Shown in pieces: positions 24,020 through 32,447 of a DNA stretch of 64,000 bases; the stretch's first letter is position 1, and the number at the start of each line of letters is the position of its first letter. This DNA comes from Lysinibacillus fusiformis (lineage in GTDB: Bacteria > Bacillota > Bacilli > Bacillales_A > Planococcaceae), in contig NZ_PYWL01000002.1 of assembly GCF_003049525.1 (NCBI RefSeq), positions 682,001 to 746,000 of the forward strand, read 5' to 3'. The notes beneath the pieces were generated by a model, which saw only the letters and a program-made list of their open reading frames with translations, made no database searches and was not told the DNA's origin. The position numbers and the translations under genes were made by a program.

Positions 24020-24226
24020 ATGCCCGAATCAAAAAAAGGTACGCTCGTTTCATTAGTGACAATGACATTTTCAGATGGAATGGTCCATAAGGTGGGTTTT
24101 GTCGTTTCCAAACGTAGAAGACATGGGGATTTGACAAAAGTCATACAGCAAACAGCAGCTATTAAGCATAGTAGTTTATCAAGGTATGGACAATCCTTAT
24201 TTGATGCATGTTTTAAAGATTGGTAG
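24020..24226 (+). CDS. small basic phage protein, 68 aa
   Basis: ATG 24020 follows TTGGGAGAG with suitable spacing. The product is basic (VVSKRRRHGDLTKV) with a beta-rich N-terminus. Not recognised. It sits in the early-gene series before the ArpU-like gene. Confidence 0.5.
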   Translation: MPESKKGTLVSLVTMTFSDGMVHKVGFVVSKRRRHGDLTKVIQQTAAIKHSSLSRYGQSLFDACFKDW

Positions 24227-24322
24227 TGTGCTAGACACATCATAAACGAGTGAGGAACTATAAAGCTTAGTTTTAAGTATTCCACTTACTACTAATTTTT
24301 AAGGAGGGTTGTAACTGCTGAA

Positions 24323-24751
24323 ATGGCTAATCGAGAAGATAAAGAAGAGTTAATTAAATGGGTACTTGATAAATGTTTTCAGAAGTATTTTGAAATGGCG
24401 TTACAAGCTAATGCTAGCCATTTACCTAGCATGACTAGTCGCTGGAGCGATACACCGGGTGATTCTGGAGGTTTTCATAGCTCTACCGAATCGGCAGCAA
24501 TCAAAAGAGCTTCAGCAACTGAATGGATTGAAGCTTTTCATTCGAACTTAGAGTGTCTGCCAGAATTACATCGTAAGCTTATTCAGATTAAATATTTATC
24601 AAAAAGCTCTGATGGTAAATATCTAAATGATGACTTTGTCTACGCAGAACTGAGCTTAAGTCGCTCTGTCTATTATCGTTTAAAAAAAGATGCACTTTAT
24701 TGGTTAGGACTTCAACTTGCTGATGATTCGATTATCCGAAGTGAGTATTGA
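24323..24751 (+). CDS. ArpU/RinA-like phage transcriptional regulator
   Basis: 142 residues. The C-terminal half contains a sigma region 4-like HTH (LPELHRKLIQIKYLSKSS, then YAELSLSRSVYYRLKKDALYWLGLQL) as in ArpU/RinA-type late-gene activators, which usually end the early module of Firmicute prophages. AAGGAGGG is 14 bases upstream, a long spacing. The structural genes it would activate are absent, which supports a prophage remnant. Confidence 0.75.
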   Translation: MANREDKEELIKWVLDKCFQKYFEMALQANASHLPSMTSRWSDTPGDSGGFHSSTESAAIKRASATEWIEAFHSNLECLPELHRKLIQIKYLSKSSDGKYLNDDFVYAELSLSRSVYYRLKKDALYWLGLQLADDSIIRSEY

Positions 24752-24783
24752 TGACAAGTACACATTTATAAAGGGTGGAGTAT

Positions 24784-25146
24784 ATGAAAATAAAAGCAAG
24801 CCTAATAATTTTGGGGTTATCATCTCTATTTTTCCTTAGTGGATGTGAAGAGAAAGAAGATAAAGAAGAAAAAATATCAGTAACTTTTCTTCAAGTAGCA
24901 AAACAGGATGATGAAGCATCAATTCTTGCAGACGATACCAATAAGGTTTATTACAAAATGATGATTAACTCCTATGAGTATAACCATTGGAACATAGAAG
25001 AAAATACGCTGTTAGAAGATCTTGCTGTAAAAGAAGATTCAACCATATCTTTTCCTTTATCTAAAATACCATTTTAAAAAATAAAAATCGATAATAAATG
25101 GTATACAATTGATGAATTTGATTATTTTGAGGAAGAAAATATGTAG
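24784..25146 (+). pseudogene. small lipoprotein gene with an in-frame TAA
   Basis: ATG 24784 follows GGGTGGAG. A lipoprotein signal (LIILGLSSLFFLSGC, lipobox LSGC) leads into an acidic domain. At 25075-25077 a TAA interrupts the frame, but the same frame continues with coding-like sequence (KIKIDNKWYTIDEFDYFEEEN) to TAG at 25144-25146. The gene was evidently about 120 codons. The truncated product still has its signal and most of the domain and might be made. Function unknown. Confidence 0.65.
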
Positions 25147-25198
25147 AAGTGAGGTACCTCAAATACTTCAGTAATGCAGTATCAAAAGGAGAGTAGCA

Positions 25199-25693
25199 AT
25201 GTTTCAACGATTTTTTCGTAGTCCAATACCAGAAAATCCTATTATGACGTATCAGTGTTTAGGTGATGAGAGAATCTACCACCCCTCAATAGCTGATGTA
25301 ACGTACATAAAATCGTACTTAGAAAGGTCACAAAAAATTTATCTTATTACTCGTAGCGAGTACAGCGATTTATTAATGGGAAATTTGACAGGGGTTTCTA
25401 CCAATCAGGAGGTCTTTACCCATATTTTTTCTATTATGACGCAATAAATTGAAATATCGATTATTCAATTTGAGTCGGCTGTTTTGCCATCTCTTAATGT
25501 ATTCAAAGACTTTGAACGGTCTGACGATTTGCAACGATCTCTAAGTGCTATGACAGACCGTAATTACTATCAGTCACTTGCTTATTTATCAGACTACCTA
25601 CTTCTTCATAAGAAAGAAGAAGATCCTTTGGACTTTATGGAAATTCATATACTTTATATTTTTGTGAACTGCATTTTAAATAACACTTTATGA
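25199..25693 (+). pseudogene. hypothetical gene interrupted by an in-frame TAA
   Basis: AAAGGAGAG precedes ATG 25199. The first 82 codons (MFQRFFRSPIPENPIMTYQC...) end in TAA at 25445-25447, and the same frame continues to 25693 (IEISIIQFESAVLPSLNVF..., ending YIFVNCILNNTL). The second part has only a distant ATG (25484) and no ribosome site, so this is one gene of about 164 codons split by a nonsense codon. Family not recognised. Confidence 0.65.
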
Positions 25694-25717
25694 CATAAAA
25701 GCAAAGGGGGAAAACAA

Positions 25718-26083
25718 ATGAACTCAGTAGATGAAAACGGACAGATACTTTTTGTGGATGCTTTTGATAGAACTTCCAATGCCCTTGTCATTGGAAAAGT
25801 GGGGAAAGGTGCAGCCTTTCATTTGAGAAAAACGTTTTTTGACTCTTTAAATATTGTGCCAATTCCATTCAATCTTTGTGTCAGTGGAGAAATGGGGACA
25901 GGCTGTAGAGAATTACAACTATTTCTCCCTGCTCCAAAGAATCAAAATAACCTGTTTCCTAGAGTATTAACCTTCCAAGAAGAAATGGTATCGATACTAC
26001 AAAATCATCAAAAAAAATTACGACACAATCACTATTTAGCACAAAGAGAACTTTATCGAAATATCTTTGGATTAATGAGGTGA
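25718..26083 (+). CDS. hypothetical phage protein, 121 aa
   Basis: AAGGGGGAAAACAA ahead of the ATG is a strong ribosome site. A compact beta-rich first half (ILFVDAFDRTSNALVIGKV) and a helical basic end (LQNHQKKLRHNHYLAQRELYRNIF). Not recognised. It lies 10 bases before the next gene, so they are co-transcribed. Confidence 0.55.
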   Translation: MNSVDENGQILFVDAFDRTSNALVIGKVGKGAAFHLRKTFFDSLNIVPIPFNLCVSGEMGTGCRELQLFLPAPKNQNNLFPRVLTFQEEMVSILQNHQKKLRHNHYLAQRELYRNIFGLMR

Positions 26084-26092
26084 GGTGACGTA

Positions 26093-26371
26093 ATGACACA
26101 TTTTGAAGCAATGGAAGCATTAGGACAAGTCACAATATACGATGTATTAGAAAAAGATGAAAAAGATCAACCAACATTTATTGTCGGTGACAAGGTACAT
26201 GTTGCCATTACACCAGAAAGTGATTATGAGGCATATACGTATTTAGAAGCTTACTGCCCAATTGTTTTAAAGAAGCCAGGGGAGATTGAGGAGATTTTAC
26301 CTAAAAATCAATATAGGGTCAACTTTGCTGGACAGGTGCAAATTATGCGAGCGCATGAATTAACAATTTGA
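26093..26371 (+). CDS. hypothetical phage protein, 92 aa
   Basis: GAGGTGAGGTGACGTA precedes the ATG. Acidic, beta-rich (FIVGDKVHVAITPESDYEAY, YRVNFAGQVQIMRAHEL), with an SH3-like look. Family not recognised. Confidence 0.5.
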   Translation: MTHFEAMEALGQVTIYDVLEKDEKDQPTFIVGDKVHVAITPESDYEAYTYLEAYCPIVLKKPGEIEEILPKNQYRVNFAGQVQIMRAHELTI

Positions 26372-26372
26372 A

Positions 26373-26451
26373 AGATTAAAAGCTGAACAGGGGACATTAA
26401 ATTATTTAGTGTTCCTCATTAGGTTTTTAAATATAAAAGGAGGTTCTAATG
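26373..26451 (+). repeat. duplicated leader, copy 1 (hairpin plus ribosome site)
   Basis: AGATTAAAAGCTGAACAGGG..., TTATTTAGTGTTCCTCATT and AAAGGAGGTTCTAATG recur in the same order at 27789-27876. A GGGACA/TGTTCC-type stem is possible. It lies between genes and ends in the ribosome site of the DUF2786 gene. Confidence 0.7.
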
Positions 26452-27120
26452 AAGTTGAGCGAATCTATTAAAATCAAAATTCAAAAACTACTCACTTTAG
26501 CAAAAGATGCTACGGATGAAGAGTCACAAACGGCTATGTTACAGGCAAGAAAGCTTATGTTGAAACACAATATTCAGGAATCAGAACTTATTTCTAGTCA
26601 TGTAAATAATAAAACTGTAGTTAATGAAAGAGTTTACAGAAATAAATTAATTTGGTGGCATAGAAGATTGGCCCAAATTATTGGCCGGCATTTTAGATGC
26701 AGCTACTACAGAAATACAATAGATTCTTATCAAGCAGAAATTCGTTTTGTTGGTTTAGAAGAAGATGTACAGATTGCTGTAATGATTTACAACTTTGCTA
26801 GGGCATCTATTCATTACCATTCTAAAGCTTTTTTACTAAGGCCAGAAATCAAAAGAAAATGGAAAAGAAAACATCAATTCAAAAATGATTATATTGAGGG
26901 CTATCTTGCAGGATTAAATCGAAAATTCTTAGAACAAAACAAATCAGAATCATTGGAGCTTATAGTTGTCCAAGATCCATTAGTAATTCAATATTATAAT
27001 TTGCTTTCTTTAACTTCTCTTAATATACCTTCACCAAAGAAAGCTGGTGATGATGTAGCTTGGCGGAATGGCTACAACGATGGGAAAAAGTTTGAAAGTG
27101 GACGAGAAATGATTGAATAA
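26449..27120 (+). CDS. DUF2786-domain protein
   Basis: 223 residues. The N-terminal DUF2786 helix pair is clear (IKIQKLLTLAKDATDEESQTAMLQARKLMLKHNI). A basic mixed alpha/beta domain follows (WWHRRLAQIIGRHFRCSYYR, IEGYLAGLNRKFLEQN). DUF2786 proteins are frequent in phages and plasmids and have no established activity. AAAGGAGGTTCTA precedes the ATG. Its leader and first codons are duplicated at 27789. Confidence 0.8.
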   Translation: MKLSESIKIKIQKLLTLAKDATDEESQTAMLQARKLMLKHNIQESELISSHVNNKTVVNERVYRNKLIWWHRRLAQIIGRHFRCSYYRNTIDSYQAEIRFVGLEEDVQIAVMIYNFARASIHYHSKAFLLRPEIKRKWKRKHQFKNDYIEGYLAGLNRKFLEQNKSESLELIVVQDPLVIQYYNLLSLTSLNIPSPKKAGDDVAWRNGYNDGKKFESGREMIE

Positions 27121-27159
27121 AAAAATCAAAAAAATTATTTCATCAAGGAGGGGAAAACG

Positions 27160-27795
27160 TTGAAATGGGGTACTAAAAGGTGGCTATACCAATACAATAG
27201 TCGTTTGGGAGAGATAGTTTCAACTATATTAATACCAGTTTGTTTTCACTTATTCTTACTTATAGGTGGGGTGGGTACCTTATTTATAACCTTAATAGAA
27301 GTGATAAAAGGTGAAGCACCTATCAGTATCCGTAATTATGTAATGGGTTTATTTATTCTTGATGTATCACTTTTATTTATAGGTGTTGTATTTCCTTATA
27401 GGTTAGAACTTATAGCTAAACATCATTCTTTTAAAAAAATACCGGTACTTAAAAAATTAAATACAATTAAAGAGTTTTTAGAAAACAGAGATTTCATTTT
27501 GAGAGAACAAGATCTAGATAAAATAGAGGGTTCTTTTCTAGAGGAACATAATTATCCAATTACGGAAAAGACCGTTAAGCATTACGAAATAGAAATTGAG
27601 CATATCTGTGAAATCATCAAAAATCAAAAAAAAGTTGAATTAGCAATGGTTGAACATGCAGCTTTAAGAGCAAAAGAAATAGCGAAGGAAATAGCTGAGA
27701 GCATAGAAAGGGATGAAGATGCCCGTATCCATGCCATTAAAACAAGAGAAGCAGAAATTGCTCAGGAATGGACTGAAGTTTATTTAAAAGATTAA
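27160..27795 (+). CDS. membrane protein with C-terminal coiled coil
   Basis: 211 residues from TTG 27160 after AAGGAGGGG. Two membrane helices (about 20-45 and 60-87) are followed by a long charged, probably coiled-coil cytoplasmic region rich in Glu and Lys (about 95-205). No recognised family. It lies between the duplicated leaders and probably moved with the DUF2786 gene. Confidence 0.6.
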   Translation: MKWGTKRWLYQYNSRLGEIVSTILIPVCFHLFLLIGGVGTLFITLIEVIKGEAPISIRNYVMGLFILDVSLLFIGVVFPYRLELIAKHHSFKKIPVLKKLNTIKEFLENRDFILREQDLDKIEGSFLEEHNYPITEKTVKHYEIEIEHICEIIKNQKKVELAMVEHAALRAKEIAKEIAESIERDEDARIHAIKTREAEIAQEWTEVYLKD

Positions 27796-27876
27796 AAGCT
27801 GAACAGGGAACATTAGATTATTTAGTGTTCCTCATTGAGTTTTTAACTAATGAATTTAAAGGAGGTTCTAATGATG
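27789..27876 (+). repeat. duplicated leader, copy 2
   Basis: Second copy of the 26373 leader: AGATTAAAAGCTGAACAGGG, TTATTTAGTGTTCCTCATT and AAAGGAGGTTCTAATG. The similarity continues into the first codons (MMLSEE against MKLSES), showing that the duplication included a gene start. Confidence 0.7.
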
Positions 27877-28142
27877 TTAAGTGAAGAAACATTAAAAAAA
27901 TAGGGTTCATAGCAGCATATGAGTTTTTATTTGGTACAGATGAATATATGGTGGCTGAATCTGTCACAGATGCTGTTGGGGAATATTCTGAGTGGCAAGA
28001 ATTTAAAGAAGAAAACGACAAAAAAATAGAAACATACAAACAAATTTTTATCAATTCTTTTAACAAAGTGGCCACTATTGATCTTTCCTCTGCCACTACA
28101 TCCTATTATAACCCTTTAGAAGGTTCAAAAGGAGGAATACTG
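27871..28142 (+). pseudogene. hypothetical gene with -1 shift at an A7 run
   Basis: AAAGGAGGTTCTA and ATG 27871 start MMLSEETLKK, then TAG. Dropping back one base in the A run at 27894-27900 continues the protein as IGFIAAYEFLFGTDEYMVAE... without stop. The frame then runs into the next gene, whose own ATG is at 28143. The run reads TTA AAA AAA TAG, the A-AAA-AAA form of a -1 slippery site. Either a base was lost from an A8 tract or the shift is programmed. Confidence 0.6.
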
Positions 28143-28385
28143 ATGAATACAGAATTTGCTTATAAAGTATCACCAGCAGCCAAATTAGCTCATGATGCAG
28201 AAGGGAATGCTGCACCTGCATTTGTGAAAATCAAGATAGGCGTTACTGAAGAATATGCAACGACAAAATATAATGAAGCACAACTTAGACTAGTACCTTT
28301 TGTAGCTGAACAAGCAATGACATCTGAATGTCATATACAACCTATCTCGATAGAGGTGTATGAGGCGGAACATAAAGAAGAATAA
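28143..28385 (+). CDS. hypothetical phage protein, 80 aa
   Basis: AAAGGAGGAATACTG gives a strong start at ATG 28143, although the frame is open upstream to 27901. The product (MNTEFAYKVSPAAKLAHDAE, ending EVYEAEHKEE) is acidic and soluble. Not recognised. The missing stop between it and the preceding gene is unusual. Confidence 0.55.
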   Translation: MNTEFAYKVSPAAKLAHDAEGNAAPAFVKIKIGVTEEYATTKYNEAQLRLVPFVAEQAMTSECHIQPISIEVYEAEHKEE

Positions 28386-28445
28386 CAGCACAATAGAAAG
28401 AAAGTGTGCAGTAAAGAGGGGGAGAATTTCCCCCTGGTGGCTTAA

Positions 28446-28895
28446 CTAAAATAATGGCTTTTGAAATCCATTAATACTTGCTATAACGGAGATTTGTCCA
28501 ACATGGTATGCTTCATGCGTGTAAACATGATTAAACAACCAATTAAGTGTAGGTATTGAAGGAGGCGTCCATCCATCAGAAAATTTAGGAACTTCAACTA
28601 ATTTATTAAGTTGTGAATCTTCTAATGTGTGTAGGATGTCATCTGAATAATTTCTGATTTGAATATAGCTATCTAATATTTCTTTAGGTGAACTATCATT
28701 ATTTAGATTTAAAATACAACTCTTTTTTAGTCCGATTTCATTAACCCAATAGTCTTCGCTACTTGATATATGAGAAATAATCCAAGCTAGATTATTTGGA
28801 TAGTAAGCTGATTTCTTAAACCAAAATTCCTCATCAAGATTGTTTAGGTAGGGTATTAAAATTTTTCTAAGATCATTACGATATGGAAACTGCAA
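28446..28895 (-). CDS. DinB-family protein
   Basis: 149 residues forming the DinB four-helix pattern: NNLAWIISHISSSEDYWV with the first metal-ligand His, and NWLFNHVYTHEAYHVGQI with the two further His residues of the metal site. Family members are metal-binding enzymes, often thiol-dependent transferases; the substrate here is unknown. It is opposite in direction to the neighbouring phage genes, so it is a separate insertion. AAAGAGAGGATG precedes the start. Confidence 0.82.
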   Translation of the reverse strand: MQFPYRNDLRKILIPYLNNLDEEFWFKKSAYYPNNLAWIISHISSSEDYWVNEIGLKKSCILNLNNDSSPKEILDSYIQIRNYSDDILHTLEDSQLNKLVEVPKFSDGWTPPSIPTLNWLFNHVYTHEAYHVGQISVIASINGFQKPLF

Positions 28896-28987
28896 GAAGA
28901 AACATCCTCTCTTTCTTTAATATGTATATTTAAAAAAGGGTTTTTTAAAATTATAGATAAAAAATGTGCAGAAGGGAAGTAGACTGA

Positions 28988-29173
28988 ATGGAATTAGTAG
29001 GTGTAATAGTAACGAACTTAGTAGGGAACGGTAGACGCTCAATGCAAAAGCAAGAAGTAATAGAAAATGTATTAGAAATCGATATTGAATCAACCACTAA
29101 CGGAGGAAAACGAATTTTTCGTATAAGTGATGGAACTGAAAGGTCTTTTTACAACAAGGATTTTATTAATTGA
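28988..29173 (+). CDS. small hypothetical protein, 61 aa
   Basis: ATG 28988 after AGAAGGGAAG. Short, mixed alpha/beta (QKQEVIENVLEIDIES). Not recognised; it could be a phage moron-like gene. Confidence 0.4.
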   Translation: MELVGVIVTNLVGNGRRSMQKQEVIENVLEIDIESTTNGGKRIFRISDGTERSFYNKDFIN

Positions 29174-29242
29174 CGATTCAAATAATTACTGAACAATTTG
29201 AGGATAATTTTCAGTTAATACGATGAAAGGTGCCAAGCTGAA

Positions 29243-29449
29243 TTGTATGCAATTTTCTTTCCTATCGTGATTTTTATTATGCTAATTGTAACGATAATAT
29301 TTTTTATATTTAGATTGCCAATGCCTCAAAAAAGATAATCAGAGATAATTACTTTTTCAATTATGACTTGGATAGTATTTATAGGTGGAGTAATTACAAT
29401 ATACTACTTTGATTCAATAGAAACATTTGTGGTATCTAAGCTAAGTTAA
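29243..29449 (+). pseudogene. small membrane protein split by in-frame TAA
   Basis: TTG 29243 follows AAAGGTG. One membrane helix (AIFFPIVIFIMLIVTIIFFIF) ends at TAA 29336-29338. The same frame continues SEIITFSIMTWIVFIGGVITIYYF, a second helix, to TAA at 29447-29449. This suggests a two-helix membrane protein broken by a nonsense codon. The start is uncertain. Confidence 0.4.
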
Positions 29450-29507
29450 TTAATGCGTGAAAAGCATCATTTTTGAGATTTTATACAGTAGGAGGATTTG
29501 TATATAA

Positions 29508-29876
29508 TGCCCTGTAAATCATAGAGATAGACTTTCTAAATATATAATTTTAATAATTTTTATACCTTTAGTAGTGTATATGGCTTTCTTGCTATTCGAG
29601 TATGATTACTTAAAAAATGAGCCTTTTATCGAGAAAGACTTAGTATATATAGAGAAATATAGCCAACATGGACGCCTGTACTTAATGTTCGAAAGTATTG
29701 TGGACGAGAAATACTACGGCATTAAGGTAAGTGGTTGGGATTATGACCATGTTAACTTAAATAGCAATGAAAAAATAAAATTGCAAACTAAAGGGAATGG
29801 AAATTTTAAGGAAGTTCTGTTTATGGATGAATGGACTAAACTACGTGAGATTAATAATTATGCAAAAACAAAATAA
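29508..29876 (+). pseudogene. membrane-anchored hypothetical gene with N-terminal frameshift
   Basis: A strong AGGAGG and ATG 29508 give only MPCKS before TAG, but a frame one base away reads HRDRLSKYIILIIFIPLVVYMAFLLFEYDYLK, a membrane anchor, and continues through a soluble domain (SQHGRLYLMFESIVDEKYYG) to TAA 29874-29876. The intact gene would need one base added or removed near 29520. The later GTG/ATG at 29574/29580 would start inside the membrane segment. Confidence 0.5.
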
Positions 29877-29921
29877 CCATGCTTAATGACTAAGAACAAC
29901 GAAAGGAGGAGCAGGAAGATG

Positions 29922-30974
29922 AATGTAAAAGTAGTTGATGGTATTCAATTTTTTGACAAAGAATTAGAGTGTTTAAACAAGTACGAGTTTGAATATGTGC
30001 ATGATCCGAAGAAAAAAATGACTGCTTCTTCTTTAGTTACATACTTATTATTACGCTCACTTTGTGATGAAGTGGGCCTTATTCTGGAGCAAGATTTAAA
30101 TTTAAAGGAAGAATGCGAAAAACGTAATCTTCCCTATAGTTCGATACATAATGGTTATCATCGTCTTTTTGACATTGGTTTAATAAACATTGACCGAATA
30201 AATGGTCGTACATATATTCAACTTCCAATAGTGGCTGCTTATGTGCCTACTGCAAAAGATCCTAAGATACCTGGTTACTTCTATGTACCAAAAGTTATTT
30301 TTAGTAGTAACTTTTTAAGAGGTTTCATTAAAGCGCGCGATGTACGCGGTTTATTAGGGTTACTCGACCTTATAAATGGTCTTTATAGGGAGTATTCGCG
30401 TAAGCGTAGTACATGGTTAAAACGCAAGAAAACCACGTTGTTTAAAAAATTCCAGCAGTCTAAGAAGATATTTAACAAATGGTTGCAACGTGTATTCTAT
30501 GACCAGAATAGTTTGATTCAAGTTAAACAGGAACTAGATGATTTGTATGAATTGAAATTTACAGAAACAGCTTTCAGAGAAAGAAAACAAGATCCGGAGT
30601 TTGACCAATTCCAGGCATCAGCTCACAATACATTGTCTTCACTATTGAGATCGAGTAGTGTTCGCTATACAAAAGATGAATTGCAAGACATCCAGTTTGC
30701 TTGCAAGCAAGAAGTCATTACACCAATGTATTATGCTGTTGAGGCGAATGAAAAAGCTATGTCAACGGTGAAAGCTGTCATGGCCGATATTTTAAGCGTT
30801 AGTGTACGAGAGCTTGAACGCCAAACTAGCAATGTTAAAGTGCTTGGGGCATTTTTCCGTAAAACTTTAAGGCTTCAGACAAAACGTATTTTGCAAGAAG
30901 AGCAGCCATTACGCTATCTCATTGCTAGTTCATACAAAGACGCAAATTGGGATGTTCCTGAGCAGTTTCAATAA
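29922..30974 (+). CDS. winged-helix protein, possible replication initiator
   Basis: 350 residues from ATG 29922 (GAAAGGAGGAG upstream; the frame is open to 29886). The N-terminal 110 residues look like a winged-helix domain (SSLVTYLLLRSLCDEVG, YSSIHNGYHRLFDIGLINIDRINGRTYIQL). Basic helical regions follow (RKRSTWLKRKKTTLFKKF) and a second helical domain. No catalytic motif of rolling-circle Reps is seen. The architecture and an iteron array 1.1 kb downstream suggest an iteron-binding plasmid-type initiator, but I do not recognise the family. Confidence 0.5.
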   Translation, partial: NVKVVDGIQFFDKELECLNKYEFEYVHDPKKKMTASSLVTYLLLRSLCDEVGLILEQDLNLKEECEKRNLPYSSIHNGYHRLFDIGLINIDRINGRTYIQLPIVAAYVPTAKDPKIPGYFYVPKVIFSSNFLRGFIKARDVRGLLGLLDLINGLYREYSRKRSTWLKRKKTTLFKKFQQSKKIFNKWLQRVFYDQNSLIQVKQELDDLYELKFTETAFRERKQDPEFDQFQASAHNTLSSLLRSSSVRYTKDELQDIQFACKQEVITPMYYAVEANEKAMSTVKAVMADILSVSVRELERQTSNVKVLGAFFRKTLRLQTKRILQEEQPLRYLIASSYKDANWDVPEQFQ

Positions 30975-31580
30975 GTGCCTTTTCTGAAAAAATCATTCAG
31001 AAAGGGCTATTTGTCATGAGGAAATACATGCACATGTACAATGTCCAGCTTAAATAATTAAAAAAATAGAATAATTTGTTGGTAGCACCAGGAAAAAGTT
31101 TGGGTGCTGCCTTATTTATGGATTTTTAATCTAATTCAAGCTGTGGAATAGTGGGATTTTGAAAACTAAATCCATTTAATTATGTGGATGACTTTTTTCG
31201 TGGGTTACCTATATTGAGGATAGTTGAAATGGTTGTGTGTATGAACCATTTCTTTTCGTCATTTTTAGCGGATAAACCATTTGCGGAATCTAATAAGTCG
31301 TGAAAACCTTGCAAACACTCGCTTCGTCGGCTTATTAGTTGCTCTCTATTAATATATGAGTACTATATTGATTACTATGTATTGTTTTTTCTCTAGGTTT
31401 TTTTTCTATTATATTTTCCTCATCATTATGATGATGCATGGATTGGTTATGTTTTTCTTTCTATCAAAGAAAGAATGAAAAAATTAAGTTATAATCAATG
31501 CATATCTTTTCTTATAAGTAATATAAATTAATTAAACATAACACTAAAATCAAGTATATTTTGAGACAATAGAACAATTG
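30975..31580. other. AT-rich gap with several inverted repeats
   Basis: Holds a hairpin right after the Rep-like gene (CCTTTTCTGA/TCAGAAAGG), GGTAGCACC/GGGTGCTGCC near 31081-31112, CTAATAAGTCG/CGGCTTATTAG (about 31290-31338), and a dyad-rich run around 31420-31480 (TCATCATTATGATGA). No supported gene. Such a stretch could be part of an origin region, which is speculative. Confidence 0.4.
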
Positions 31581-31585
31581 ATGCC

Positions 31586-31767
31586 AAATTGAGTCAGTAA
31601 AAGCGCAGCTCGGCTATGATCCGACCTTCGATGAAGTAGCATATTCACTTGTATTAAACTGACAACATAGTGCCATAGCCATCAGTCTTATTATTGCCAA
31701 TGATTTTGGGTTTGATAAACGTCTGTCCGAAGCTACAATGCAAAGGACGGTTTATTTATATTGATGT
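31586..31767 (+). pseudogene. decayed coding relic
   Basis: One frame reads ESVKAQLGYDPTFDEVAYSLVLN, a TGA, then QHSAIAISLIIANDFGFDKRLSEATMQR. It looks like old coding sequence with a stop, no start and no ribosome site. Family not recognised. Confidence 0.35.
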
Positions 31768-31810
31768 ATTATTGGCTTTAAAGAAAAAGGAAGATAAAGG
31801 TATTTTGGTC

Positions 31811-31939
31811 ATGGATGAATATGAATCATCAAATATAGAAAATTGTATTTTCTATGTGAATCCTTATTATGAGCAAAATAGAAGTAAGAAAGCTGAAGAG
31901 TTACAACAAACTTTTTCACTTTTTTGTGAAGTCTTTTAA
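31811..31939 (+). CDS. short hypothetical frame, 42 aa
   Basis: From ATG 31811 the frame reads MDEYESSNIENCIFYVNPYY and ends SLFCEVF. The frame is open back to 31694 without a ribosome site. Composition looks coding-like but support is weak; it may be the end of a lost gene. Confidence 0.25.
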   Translation: MDEYESSNIENCIFYVNPYYEQNRSKKAEELQQTFSLFCEVF

Positions 31940-32062
31940 ATCAATCACGCCCCGAGCATCAGCTGAACCAAGTCAGGCTAATGCCAGGAGTGTGTTTTTT
32001 TTGTGCAACGATAAACGGTCCCGGAAGTATATAGGGTAGGACGGGTGTATCTTTAAAACAAA

Positions 32063-32162
32063 GTTTAACCGTTTGTAAGAAAGTTGTACCATTTATAAAA
32101 AAGTTATACCGTTTGTAAGAAAGTTGTACCATTTATAAAAAAGTTATACCGTTTATAAAAAA
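32063..32162. repeat. iteron-like array, five tandem 20-bp units
   Basis: Units start at 32063, 32083, 32103, 32123 and 32143, each of the form GTTxxACCxTTTxTAAxAAA. Units 2 and 4 are identical, units 1 and 3 nearly so. A degenerate sixth unit follows at 32163. Exact 20-bp spacing puts each on the same DNA face about every two turns, as in Rep-binding iterons. It lies in non-coding DNA about 1.1 kb after the Rep-like gene. Confidence 0.75.
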
Positions 32163-32241
32163 GATGAACTGTTTTTTAGATCTTAGAATGATAATTTATA
32201 AAAGTTTGATCAAAAATCCTTTTATATGCAGGACTTTTCCT

Positions 32242-32272
32242 TATTCAGCAATCGGGCCATTTAATTGAATAA
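32242..32272. repeat. dispersed intergenic repeat, short copy D
   Basis: TATTCAGCAATCGGGCCATT then TAATTGAATAA, a shortened copy of the family. Confidence 0.5.
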
Positions 32273-32447
32273 GAATATCATGGAAAATTGAATACTTACT
32301 CAAATTGAAATTTTTATAGAGATTAATTAAGAAAGAACATATGCAATCTGAAATTTAGAATTCTTTAAAGTCCCAATAATATTGCATTAAATCTTGGAAT
32401 ATTCACAACCTAAATTCAATATGTACAAAGAAGGAGTTGGTATATAA

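Noticed and set aside
32063..32162. Possible CRISPR array
   Set aside because: Repeats are contiguous 20-bp units without spacers and no cas gene is near; iterons fit better.
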